Shown: positions 1 through 5,435, counted from the first letter of the stretch. The stretch is DNA of 5,667 nt from an uncultured Desulfobacterales bacterium (GCA_945787595.1 CALZJV010000482.1:1-5667), one strand, 5' to 3'. Numbers and translations are program-made. Notes: generated by a model not told the origin, from the letters alone.

Positions 1-1
1 T

Positions 2-604
2 TACATCAAAAACTCTATCGATCCCAACTTCCAAAACCCGTGTGACACACCCATTTTGAGAAAAATATTCAAAGACCGCAAAGCACCCCCATGGCCTATC
101 TTCGAAAAAGAGCAGATCGATGAAATCATTTTCAAAACGACCAATCCACGCAATCGTATCATGCTTGAGTTGATGGCCCGTGGCGGCATGCGCGTCGGCG
201 AAGTTCTCAAAATCAGACCCATTGATGTTCAGGACCGTAAAATTACATTGCCTGATCCGAAAAGCGGTAAGCAATCTGAGGTGGTATTTATTCCTCAAAA
301 AGTGGCTGACCGCTTAAAGGATTACATCAAAGAAAAAGGCATTGAACCAGAGCAACGAATCTTTCCAATCACCTATAATGCAGCTCGGGTGATGGTCAGT
401 AAGGCGGGAAAAATGGTGGGTGTTAAACTGCGGCCGCATGATCTCAGGCGTTTTTGTGCAACCTATGCTTCTCGCGCAGGTACGCCGATTGAGATAATTT
501 CGAAGATACTGCTCCGGCACGTCCATCTTTCGACCACTCAAAGATACCTAGGAAAGATCAGCGATACAGAAGCTTTGAAATGGATTGAGAACCTTTACGG
601 CTAA
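2..604 (+). CDS. Tyrosine recombinase (Xer/phage-type integrase), C-terminal part, cut by the left edge
   Basis: Site-specific DNA recombinase that would cut and rejoin DNA through a covalent 3'-phosphotyrosine intermediate. The frame is open from base 2 and reads integrase-like sequence there (YIKNSIDPNFQNPCDTP), so the TTG at 56 is not the true start and the N-terminal core-binding domain lies outside. Counting the TTG at 56 as residue 1, the catalytic set is visible: Arg46 in GGMRVGE, Lys69 in DPKSGK, His128 and Arg131 in PHDLRR, His155 in LLRH, and nucleophile Tyr164 in TTQRYLG. The protein ends shortly after, as usual for the family. No extra segment lies between the Lys and His-x-x-Arg motifs, unlike integron integrases of the IntI type. 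The gene converges on the phosphatase-like gene and is followed by a strong stem-loop. Its natural target is not deducible. It resembles, from memory, integrases common in Desulfobacterota. Confidence 0.93.
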   Translation, partial: YIKNSIDPNFQNPCDTPILRKIFKDRKAPPWPIFEKEQIDEIIFKTTNPRNRIMLELMARGGMRVGEVLKIRPIDVQDRKITLPDPKSGKQSEVVFIPQKVADRLKDYIKEKGIEPEQRIFPITYNAARVMVSKAGKMVGVKLRPHDLRRFCATYASRAGTPIEIISKILLRHVHLSTTQRYLGKISDTEALKWIENLYG

Positions 605-610
605 AATCAA

Positions 611-642
611 ACCGGGGCAATGTCTTTTTGACTTGCCCCGGT
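611..642 (+). terminator. Strong stem-loop after the integrase gene, probable terminator
   Basis: A perfect 10-bp inverted repeat (ACCGGGGCAA at 611-620, TTGCCCCGGT at 633-642) begins 7 bp after the integrase stop. The stem can extend inward by GTC/GAC past one bulged T, leaving a TTTTT loop. No U-run follows on the plus strand. On the minus strand the stem is followed by TTTGATTTTA, so it may also stop transcripts from the converging gene. The structure is clear; the terminator role is inferred from position. Confidence 0.72.
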
Positions 643-739
643 CAAGATATCATTTGAGTATCTTTAAATTTAAAACACGGTAATCATTTTAGATATATAG
701 CAGTAAAACCACAATTCAGTTTTCCGATCAGTGATCTTG

Positions 740-772
740 GATATCACAAGTTTTTATGGCCTCTAATAATTC
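740..772 (+). repeat. Left copy of a 33-bp imperfect direct repeat flanking the phosphatase-like gene
   Basis: This copy matches 1802-1834 at 26 of 33 ungapped positions. It begins with the identical decamer GATATCACAA and ends with an identical ATAATTC. The two copies are 1062 bp apart and enclose the AT-rich gene at 865-1749. Weaker similarity continues on both sides with small gaps: CCG...TGAT before the repeat, and GTTGATTCTCAAA beside GTTATCTGAAA after it. The repeat could be a shared cassette leader, the remnant of a duplicated site, or the end of a mobile unit. Confidence 0.6.
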
Positions 773-810
773 ACCCGTTGATTCTCAAACAGGAATACCA
801 TCGATATAAA

Positions 811-828
811 ATGAAAATTGAATTTCAT
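811..828 (-). terminator. AT-rich hairpin downstream of the phosphatase-like gene, weak terminator candidate
   Basis: The inverted repeat ATGAAA / TTTCAT has a 6-nt loop and lies 36 bp past the stop of the minus-strand gene. On that strand the stem is followed by TTTATATC. The stem is short and AT-only apart from one G-C pair, so this is a weak call. Confidence 0.28.
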
Positions 829-864
829 CCAATTACGATTTGATATTCTTTCTATTTCAATTTA

Positions 865-1749
865 CTAACCTCTAAGCTTAAATTCTTTACCTCTATATTT
901 AACTGTTATTCTTCCATTTGAAGATAATGTGATGTCTGTTATTAACTCACTTTCATTAATGGCAGTCCCTCCTGTTACTTGTATAAAAGAAAGAGTATCT
1001 ACTATTCCCGCAGCAAGAAATGTAACAACAGCGTCTAAATCCAGTTGATGACCAACTCCATGAATTCTAATAGGTCTATTTGGAACTTGTTTTTTGACAA
1101 AATGATAAACTCTCATAATACCTTCTAAGTATTCTCTGGCGGTCTTTTCAGGCAAAGGTCCGGTAAGAGTTGTTCCATCTTCAAGAACAAGTTTCCCTTG
1201 AGTTTCTATCCAATCATGGAGGGAAGCACCATAATCCCCTCCATATTTTTTAAGTAATTCTTCAAAATAACTTGCTTTATTGCAATCAATTGTCCATCTA
1301 CCTTCGAAAGCATAGGAAAGCTGTTTTACCAACAAAGGGTATACGAGGACTATCTTCTTATCAGGATTTTCTTTAATTATCTCCTTAATAGTTCTTATAG
1401 TATTTCCTCTTTGTACAGATAACTTTGTTTTAGTCAAAACAAACAAATCATCTCTACTTTGCGCAATTCTATCAAATTCATCACCATATGCATCCGCAGT
1501 ATGTCCCGTTCTTGTTTGATCTGATTTTGCAAGGATGAATAAGACAGTATTTGGTGGTGCTGCTTCCAATGCAGGAATCAATTCTTCTCTTACAGTCATA
1601 TGAGCTTGTTTTACTCCTTTTTCAGTAACACTAGGATATTTCTTAGAAAGTGGGTTATCTGGACCACTATATCTTGCAGGGTTTGCATGACGAGAGAAAT
1701 TAAGTGAATCCGGAAACTCTACTATCTTTCTTGTTTCGTCAAATCTCAT
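865..1749 (-). CDS. Divergent histidine-phosphatase (phosphoglycerate mutase-like) superfamily protein
   Basis: A 294-residue protein that I assign to the histidine phosphatase superfamily on motifs, not overall similarity. Arg20-His21 in FSRHANPARY sits where the phospho-accepting His of the RHG motif belongs, with Ala instead of Gly after it. Thr42-Glu-Lys-Gly matches the usual LTxxG stretch. SDQTRTGHTAD (76-86) matches the SxxxRxxQTA motif and supplies Arg80. Gly233-His234 in IHGVGHQLD supplies the second catalytic His. Family members remove phosphate from small molecules or proteins; the substrate here is unknown. No signal peptide or membrane segment is visible, so it is probably cytoplasmic. 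The ATG at 1749 is supported by AAAGGAAA at 1757-1764, about 7 bases upstream. The gene is visibly AT-rich, unlike the neighbouring amidohydrolase, and lies between two imperfect direct repeats and next to an attC-like site, all signs of transfer. The C-terminal 60 residues match nothing I recognise. Confidence 0.8.
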   Translation of the reverse strand: MRFDETRKIVEFPDSLNFSRHANPARYSGPDNPLSKKYPSVTEKGVKQAHMTVREELIPALEAAPPNTVLFILAKSDQTRTGHTADAYGDEFDRIAQSRDDLFVLTKTKLSVQRGNTIRTIKEIIKENPDKKIVLVYPLLVKQLSYAFEGRWTIDCNKASYFEELLKKYGGDYGASLHDWIETQGKLVLEDGTTLTGPLPEKTAREYLEGIMRVYHFVKKQVPNRPIRIHGVGHQLDLDAVVTFLAAGIVDTLSFIQVTGGTAINESELITDITLSSNGRITVKYRGKEFKLRG

Positions 1750-1801
1750 TTTTTACTTTCCTTTAGATTTCTAGACCGTTGCCTTAAGAACCGGGACTGA
1801 T

Positions 1802-1834
1802 GATATCACAAATTTTGGTAGACCCTGATAATTC
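1802..1834 (+). repeat. Right copy of the 33-bp imperfect direct repeat flanking the phosphatase-like gene
   Basis: Partner of 740-772 (26 of 33 identical). It lies 52 bp upstream of the phosphatase-like start codon and 18 bp past the R' end of the attC-like site, read in the gene's direction. On the minus strand the distance from the GTTAAGA of the attC-like site to this repeat resembles the distance from a GTTTGAG (784-790) to the left copy, so each repeat may begin a cassette. Confidence 0.6.
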
Positions 1835-1852
1835 CAACTCTGTTATCTGAAA

Positions 1853-1913
1853 TCTTAACGGGAAGGGTAAATGGCCCGCGTCGTCGCGGGTCTGCTTGAC
1901 CCCCTTGTTATGC
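1853..1913 (-). other. Integron attC-like recombination site
   Basis: Read on the minus strand from 1913: R'' box GCATAAC (1913-1907), then AA, a short G-rich spacer and L'' box GGGTCAAGC (1902-1894). A central stem GGCCCGCG/CGCGGGTC with a 4-nt loop (1873-1892) follows, then L' around ATTTACCC (1872-1865), spacer TTCCC and R' box GTTAAGA (1859-1853). The R''-L'' half matches the degenerate attC consensus I remember (GBCTAACAA, 5-nt spacer, TCMAGCSGA) at 18 of 23 ungapped positions. The two halves pair as in known attC hairpins: TAAC with GTTA, unpaired spacers, GGGT with ACCC, an AA/TT pair with an extrahelical base, then the central stem. The 61-bp length is within the normal range. It lies 109 bp downstream of the amidohydrolase stop, in the expected orientation. 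The R' box departs from GTTRRRY only at the last base. Confidence 0.7.
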
Positions 1914-1971
1914 GGTATGACTGCTTGGCGTCTTATGGCATCTCTACTTTCCACCCACTATGGACATTCGC

Positions 1972-1997
1972 CCAGCGATCTCCCAGGTTCGCGCTGG
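1972..1997 (-). repeat. 6-bp inverted repeat downstream of the amidohydrolase gene
   Basis: CCAGCG (1972-1977) and CGCTGG (1992-1997) can pair across a 14-nt loop, 25 bp past the amidohydrolase stop on the minus strand. No U-run follows, so it is at best a weak terminator or a 3'-end stabiliser. Confidence 0.3.
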
Positions 1998-2021
1998 AGT
2001 CTCAAAGTGTCTTGGCAAAGG

Positions 2022-2876
2022 TCATATGCGATAAAGAGTTACCGCATTGTCATGAAACAATCTTGACCTCTCAGTTTCCGAAAATTCATCTGTTATCCGG
2101 AAAAAAGCGGTCCATATGTCGAAGAAGCTGCGATATGCACGGTCAACCGGGAAATTGCTTGCGAACATGCAGCGCGATGGACTGAACAACTCGATCGTTT
2201 CACAGACAAACGGTCGAATACGTTCCTCAGTCCATTCAGGATCGAACATGCCAAAGCCAGATATCTTGACTGAAACGTTTTCGCAAGCAGCTAGAGCATT
2301 CATACCCAACCGCCACTCGTCAAACCCTCGATCATTCGTCATGTCGGGCCAGCCGGTGTGGTTTAACAGAATCTGGACATTCGGGTAGTCGTTCGCCAAA
2401 TGCGCAGCATCCTCCATTTGTGTAGGGTTGATCTGCATGTCGAACGAGAGCCCAAGGTCCCCTAAATGTCTGAAATTCTCACGCCATTTATATTCACGCA
2501 TGTATGGCTCGGCTACCCAGCTAAGGACTTGGCGGATTCCTCGGACGTTTGAGTACCGAGAGTGCGCAGCGACTGTATCTGCGAAACTGTCGGCCATTAG
2601 ATCCGCAAATGCTACGATGCCGTGCGGGAATCCCCTGTTATCGGGATTATCGGCGAACGCCTGTACCCACGCAGTTTCTGCTACGGCTTCAGCAGGATCG
2701 GGAAGTGCTTCGACATGGACTGACTTTACAAGGTCAAAATCCCGAGCGTCATTCCAATAATCAGAAAGCTGGTAACTCCTGGGGTGACGAGGGTGATCCA
2801 CTATCCAAGGATAGTGAATCACTTTGAGATCCCAAATATGGTGATGCGGGTCCGCGATCTTTTGGCGTTTGCTCAT
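2022..2876 (-). CDS. Amidohydrolase-superfamily metal-dependent hydrolase (COG3618/amidohydrolase_2 type)
   Basis: A 284-residue TIM-barrel hydrolase of the group that includes 2-pyrone-4,6-dicarboxylate lactonase and sugar-acid lactonases. Visible signatures in order are DPHHHIWD (residues 9-16, first-strand metal or active-site histidines), VHVEA (53-57), NHTG (172-175, conserved His), KISGFG (204-209), FASNFPVD (238-245) and the C-terminal DNAVTLYRI, which ends the barrel in this family. Length and motif order are normal and the gene appears intact. There is no signal peptide, so it is probably cytoplasmic. It likely hydrolyses a lactone or cyclic ester; the substrate cannot be read from the sequence. 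The ATG at 2876 starts right before the motif-bearing strand; the ribosome site before it is weak (TAGGG). The gene is clearly GC-richer than the phosphatase-like gene and has an attC-like site on its 3' side, consistent with a cassette-borne gene. Confidence 0.9.
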   Translation of the reverse strand: MSKRQKIADPHHHIWDLKVIHYPWIVDHPRHPRSYQLSDYWNDARDFDLVKSVHVEALPDPAEAVAETAWVQAFADNPDNRGFPHGIVAFADLMADSFADTVAAHSRYSNVRGIRQVLSWVAEPYMREYKWRENFRHLGDLGLSFDMQINPTQMEDAAHLANDYPNVQILLNHTGWPDMTNDRGFDEWRLGMNALAACENVSVKISGFGMFDPEWTEERIRPFVCETIELFSPSRCMFASNFPVDRAYRSFFDIWTAFFRITDEFSETERSRLFHDNAVTLYRI

Positions 2877-3016
2877 GGCCCTATTAATTTATCGATTGTC
2901 ACGCACGTCCTGCTATGATGGAACAGTCTATTTGTGGCGGGATGCGATTTCCAGCCCAAATTCTGGCCGTTTCCCGCATTCTAATGCCACCGCGTAACCA
3001 TGGATCATCAAGTCAT

Positions 3017-3057
3017 TTTGCCCTGATAATATGATATTAAGCATGTTTTCGGGCAAA
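3017..3057. repeat. 7-bp inverted repeat TTTGCCC/GGGCAAA
   Basis: Perfect arms at 3017-3023 and 3051-3057 enclose an AT-rich 27-nt loop. It lies in the spacer between two minus-strand genes. Its role is unknown; it could be a decayed recombination site or transcript end. Confidence 0.4.
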
Positions 3058-3106
3058 TTAATCCAAACTAAAAATACAATTGAGATATATGAAACAGCCC
3101 GCACCA

Positions 3107-3156
3107 GCGGCAAACCGCAAGCGTAGCTATTTATTTGTCCTACTGACTGCGCTTGC
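3107..3156 (-). repeat. Hairpins downstream of the methyltransferase gene
   Basis: GCAAGCG (3117-3123) pairs with CGCTTGC (3150-3156) over a 26-nt loop, and an alternative compact hairpin GCGG-CAAA-CCGC spans 3107-3118. The two share the CCGC segment, so they are mutually exclusive. The pair lies 43 bp past the methyltransferase stop. No U-run follows either. Confidence 0.35.
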
Positions 3157-3198
3157 TAGGCGGCATTACTGAACGTCGAGATGGCTATAGTTCTTTAC

Positions 3199-4140
3199 TC
3201 ACGCTGCCAAAACGTTTTTTGCTATCTCGTCTAGATGGACATTCCAGGTGCCACAGCAACCGCCCCAGATATCCATGTGAGGGTAGCGCCTCGCAAGGTC
3301 TCCACAGAGTTTTCCAAGTTCTACTGGATCACCATCTTCGAGATGCCCAATTTGGCAGAGTGCAATCTTTTCCATTTTTGAAGCATTTGGTCGAACTCCC
3401 CTTACTCGGTTGATCCAGTCACCTTGCTCAATTGCTGGTTCATACTCCACCGGATGGGAACAATTAATCGAATAAAACTCCGGAGACTGATTTGTTTCAG
3501 CTTCAATGGTAGTAATTGCCTCTGCTAAGCTTGGCCCTGAATTAAGTTTTGAGGTGCTGTCTAAAGATAGTGATATACCAAGTGGGACTCCTATTTTGGC
3601 TGCTGCTCTAGCGACACCGATGGACTCTGGAATATTGTTAAATGTAGCTGCTAGCGCTAAATCAACATCCGCTTCTTTTAATGTTTCGAGTTGGACGGAA
3701 TGATAGTCCTCTGCTTCGTTCTCAGTGATGGTTTCATTCCGGTCATAAGCATCACCTCGGGGTCCAATTAGACCCTGGATTAAAATTTCAGGAATATCTG
3801 AAGCGTATTCCTCTGCTATCTCTCTTAAAAATGCTATCGATTGATGATTTGCTTCGGCCAAACCATCCGGGGAATAACCTAGCAGCTCACCCCAATCCGG
3901 GCTTGCTCGATAGTCAAGGCCTCCCATGAGAGCACACATTCCGTGTTTTGCAGCAACATCCAGGTAACTTCGATACATCCCTCTCATCGTTGATACGGCA
4001 TCTGGATTATCAAGCAATGGGAACACGGCAAACTGGGGTAGTTCAAAACCGTACTTGTACATTATTTCAGTTTCGATACCGCCCTCTGTGAGATAAAAGC
4101 GTCCTTCTTGTTGGGATGGGAATGTTTTTTCACCAGCCAT
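3199..4140 (-). CDS. Homocysteine S-methyltransferase family protein
   Basis: A 313-residue zinc-dependent methyltransferase of the homocysteine-binding domain family (MHT1/MmuM-like), which transfers a methyl group to homocysteine or a related thiol to give methionine. Visible signatures are TEGGIETEI (18-26; the family's usual DGGxGT-type start), GLIGPRGDAY (123-132), zinc ligand Cys227 in INCSHP, VRGVRPNAS (246-254), and zinc ligands Cys295-Cys296 in GGCCGT (293-298). Length is normal for stand-alone members, and no cobalamin or folate domain follows, so the methyl donor is probably a small molecule such as S-methylmethionine or another methylated metabolite. The exact donor is unknown. 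IETEI instead of the more usual GTEL marks a divergent subgroup whose acceptor may not be homocysteine itself. It is probably cytoplasmic. The ATG at 4140 is fixed by an almost perfect Shine-Dalgarno sequence. The next gene in the same direction starts 322 bp on, so an operon is unlikely. Confidence 0.92.
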   Translation of the reverse strand: MAGEKTFPSQQEGRFYLTEGGIETEIMYKYGFELPQFAVFPLLDNPDAVSTMRGMYRSYLDVAAKHGMCALMGGLDYRASPDWGELLGYSPDGLAEANHQSIAFLREIAEEYASDIPEILIQGLIGPRGDAYDRNETITENEAEDYHSVQLETLKEADVDLALAATFNNIPESIGVARAAAKIGVPLGISLSLDSTSKLNSGPSLAEAITTIEAETNQSPEFYSINCSHPVEYEPAIEQGDWINRVRGVRPNASKMEKIALCQIGHLEDGDPVELGKLCGDLARRYPHMDIWGGCCGTWNVHLDEIAKNVLAA

Positions 4141-4144
4141 CCTC

Positions 4145-4155
4145 TCACCTCCTTA
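4145..4155 (-). promoter_or_regulatory. Near-perfect Shine-Dalgarno sequence of the methyltransferase gene
   Basis: On the minus strand TAAGGAGGTGA is complementary to the 3' end of bacterial 16S rRNA over about 11 bases and leaves 7 bases between AGGAGG and the ATG at 4140. It is far stronger than those of the other two minus-strand genes and settles the start. A small inverted repeat (TGGTT 4159-4163, AACCA 4177-4181) lies immediately upstream in the leader. Confidence 0.85.
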
Positions 4156-4229
4156 GCTTGGTTAAAGTTTACGGAAAACCAGGTTCTATTCGAGCAGGTA
4201 TGATCGTTTCAATTCAGAGGATAGGGTCA

Positions 4230-4346
4230 GAGGGATAGGTGATTCCTGTTCAAATTAGAAATGATGCCCACTAATAACACAATGTGGTAGTTCATGTCAA
4301 GCTAAATTTCTGGATTTTATATCGATTTTAGCTTGGAGGGATAGGT
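4230..4346 (+). repeat. Two copies of GAGGGATAGGT
   Basis: An identical 11-mer occurs at 4230-4240 and 4336-4346, with a near-copy GAGGATAGGG just before the first and GGATAGGT again at 4478-4485. The second copy directly abuts the inverted repeat at 4298-4335. The function is unknown. Confidence 0.4.
4298..4335. repeat. 9-bp inverted repeat CAAGCTAAA/TTTAGCTTG
   Basis: Perfect arms at 4298-4306 and 4327-4335 enclose a 20-nt AT-rich loop. It lies about 160 bp upstream of the methyltransferase start, too far to be a simple leader attenuator. It could be an operator or the end of a small element. Confidence 0.4.
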
Positions 4347-4475
4347 TTGCGAAAAATTTCTGACTCAGTATTTTATTTTTTTTTGGGTCTAATTCTCCAC
4401 AGCTTGCTGCGGTAAAATCGACAAAATCAGTGGAATGATACTCCACGATTTGCCTCAGGGCAGTTCATTTGTGTC

Positions 4476-4646
4476 ATGGATAGGTTGGGGAGCAATGGAA
4501 GCCGAATCAATAATTTTGCCGCAATTTTTTTTGAATCTAAGACTGTAAAAGAACAAAACTTTTCGCTGTGTGTGGATTGCACTTTCAAATCCACCAAAAA
4601 ATTGCATCGTGATATTTTAGATTTGCTGGACAAATCTAAATTCTAA
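4476..4646 (+). CDS. Short unrecognised ORF, possible 3' remnant of a gene
   Basis: Reads 56 residues from ATG 4476; the frame is open back to a TAA at 4413. The composition looks protein-like: a C-x-x-C pair in SLCVDCTF is followed by a charged, helix-prone end (KKLHRDILDLLDKSKF). A 6-bp hairpin begins at the stop codon, which favours this strand over the overlapping minus-strand frame. There is no clear ribosome site before the ATG and no family is recognised. It may be the tail of a degraded gene or noncoding. Confidence 0.3.
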   Translation: MDRLGSNGSRINNFAAIFFESKTVKEQNFSLCVDCTFKSTKKLHRDILDLLDKSKF

Positions 4647-4666
4647 GGGGAGTATATATTTCCCCT
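4646..4666 (+). terminator. Hairpin overlapping the stop of the short plus-strand ORF
   Basis: AGGGGA (4646-4651) pairs with TCCCCT (4661-4666) around a 9-nt loop GTATATATT. It starts within the TAA stop at 4644-4646. No U-run follows, so efficiency is doubtful. Confidence 0.3.
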
Positions 4667-4887
4667 GGCTAACCCACATAAAGGTCAATTTTGGATTTCG
4701 TGCCTGAATCGAACCTGTCGAGTACGCTGATATTATTGTGTATTTGTTCTGGTAACACACAACCGGTCCGTCCATTTTTGCAATAAATCACAATTTTTGC
4801 TGGGCGGCTTGAATTTTAAGCGCAGTTTATGGCCGGATTTTGAGGCGGGATTCAGATATAGGATTCGGGCCGATTTAAATCCATAAA

Positions 4888-4915
4888 GGGTGAAATCAAA
4901 ATGTCGGATTCACCC
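4888..4915 (+). repeat. Inverted repeat enclosing a ribosome site and ATG
   Basis: GGGTGAA (4888-4894) pairs with TTCACCC (4909-4915). The left arm is part of a Shine-Dalgarno-like AAAGGGTGA, and the ATG at 4901 lies in the loop. If transcribed, the hairpin would hide the ribosome site. The structure is clear; a regulatory role is inferred. Confidence 0.4.
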
Positions 4916-5068
4916 CTACCGGTTGGGATATAATTGGAGTATCCCAATGCTTTTGCGCGCCTGATTGATGATTTTTATCACAGCAATCACGATTTATTGC
5001 GTGAGGGTATACGTTTACTTATGTCCTCAATGGACTTATCTATCTGTTTTAATTGGGTATATCGCTGA
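4901..5068 (+). pseudogene. Protein-like frame interrupted by one in-frame stop, unrecognised family
   Basis: From ATG 4901, preceded by AAAGGGTGA at 4886-4894, the frame reads 10 codons (MSDSPLPVGI), a TAA at 4931-4933, then 44 more open codons to TGA at 5066. The second part looks like real protein (NAFARLIDDFYHSNHDLL, then REGIRLLMSSMDLS, ending FNWVYR). The frame is also open upstream of the ATG to 4862. The TAA sits in the loop of an 8-bp hairpin (4923-4947). It is either a broken gene fragment, a chance frame, or, less likely, a recoded stop. I do not recognise the family. Confidence 0.3.
4923..4947 (+). repeat. 8-bp inverted repeat TTGGGATA/TATCCCAA
   Basis: Perfect arms at 4923-4930 and 4940-4947 enclose a 9-nt loop beginning with the in-frame TAA of the interrupted ORF. 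Only 7 bp separate it from the preceding hairpin at 4888-4915. Confidence 0.45.
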
Positions 5069-5167
5069 TGAGTCTGGAAGTGAATATCTTATATGAAAAC
5101 AACATGTTACAGTTTCATTGGAGACATAATTATGTGAGTATAAGCGAACTGGTATATCCATCTGACC

Positions 5168-5203
5168 TACTAGTACTCCTATAATTCTTTCATAGTACTA
5201 GTA
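5168..5203. repeat. 10-bp inverted repeat TACTAGTACT/AGTACTAGTA
   Basis: Perfect arms at 5168-5177 and 5194-5203 enclose a 16-nt AT-rich loop. Each arm contains the palindromes ACTAGT and AGTACT, so each could itself be a symmetric protein-binding site. It is the longest inverted repeat in the right half of the window. It could be an operator pair, a recombination site or an element end. Confidence 0.5.
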
Positions 5204-5301
5204 TGGTAAGATCCATATGGGGTCCAACACCCCTCAAAGTATTTTGTTCAGAATATGCTTGCTCAAAATTCATACGGCTCATACATGTACCTCATATTCG
5301 C

Positions 5302-5316
5302 TGTGATAATATCACA
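5302..5316. repeat. Symmetric TGTGATA-A-TATCACA site
   Basis: A 15-bp palindrome with a single central base, the form expected of a dimeric-regulator site. Its half TATCACAA also occurs at the start of both copies of the 33-bp repeat. The spacing between TGTGA and TCACA is 5, not the 6 of a Crp site. No gene follows within the window, so the role is unknown. Confidence 0.35.
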
Positions 5317-5407
5317 ATTATAAATATTTTCAAGAACTTATAATATGCCATGTCTCTAACTGCCATAACCCATAGAATATATGAAACATTTTTTTTATTT
5401 GACTGCA

Positions 5408-5435
5408 CTCATTTCAGCCATTTTTTTAAAATGAG
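5408..5435. repeat. 7-bp inverted repeat CTCATTT/AAATGAG
   Basis: Perfect arms at 5408-5414 and 5429-5435 enclose a T-rich 14-nt loop in noncoding sequence. The repeat is close to what chance allows in AT-rich DNA. Confidence 0.3.

Larger units (their letters stand above)
2877..3198. other. 322-bp spacer between amidohydrolase and methyltransferase genes, with two hairpins
   Basis: No convincing gene. Two inverted repeats are present: TTTGCCC (3017-3023) with GGGCAAA (3051-3057), and GCAAGCG (3117-3123) with CGCTTGC (3150-3156). A small GCGG-CAAA-CCGC hairpin sits at 3107-3118. If the methyltransferase gene were also a cassette, its attC should lie here. Isolated box-like words occur on the minus strand (GCCTAGCAA at 3161-3153; GTTACGC at 2998-2992), but they are about 170 bp apart and their inner boxes do not pair, so I do not call an attC. 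Confidence 0.5.

Noticed and set aside
1871..2827. Plus-strand open frames at 1871-2185, 2116-2388, 2428-2760 and 2549-2827
   Set aside because: They are all or mostly antisense to the well-supported amidohydrolase gene, overlap each other in different frames and have low-complexity, Ser/Arg/Cys-rich translations.
2928..3113. 61-residue minus-strand frame with a hydrophobic start in the spacer before the amidohydrolase gene
   Set aside because: It begins with TTG, has no ribosome site, spans the 3017-3057 inverted repeat and matches no family I recognise.
2992..3161. Second attC between the methyltransferase and amidohydrolase genes (GCCTAGCAA at 3161-3153 and GTTACGC at 2998-2992 on the minus strand)
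   Set aside because: The boxes are about 170 bp apart, R'' carries G for the conserved A, and the inner boxes do not pair, so the hairpin required for attC recombination is absent.
4156..4200. Possible SAM-II-like riboswitch before the methyltransferase (TTTAACCAAGCTAAGGAGG resembles its conserved 3' part)
   Set aside because: The stems and loop expected between the two conserved segments are missing, so the likeness is only a few words around the Shine-Dalgarno sequence.
4184..4212. Minus-strand promoter for the methyltransferase: TTGAAA (4207-4212) with 17-bp spacing to ATAGAA
   Set aside because: The -35 is fair, but the -10 matches the consensus poorly, so I do not call it.
4427..4633. 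68-residue minus-strand frame
   Set aside because: It needs a TTG start without a ribosome site. The opposite strand reads a more protein-like frame ending in a hairpin.
5302..5316. Crp-like operator TGTGA...TCACA
   Set aside because: Half-site spacing is 5 rather than 6 and no gene follows, so it is listed only as a palindrome.
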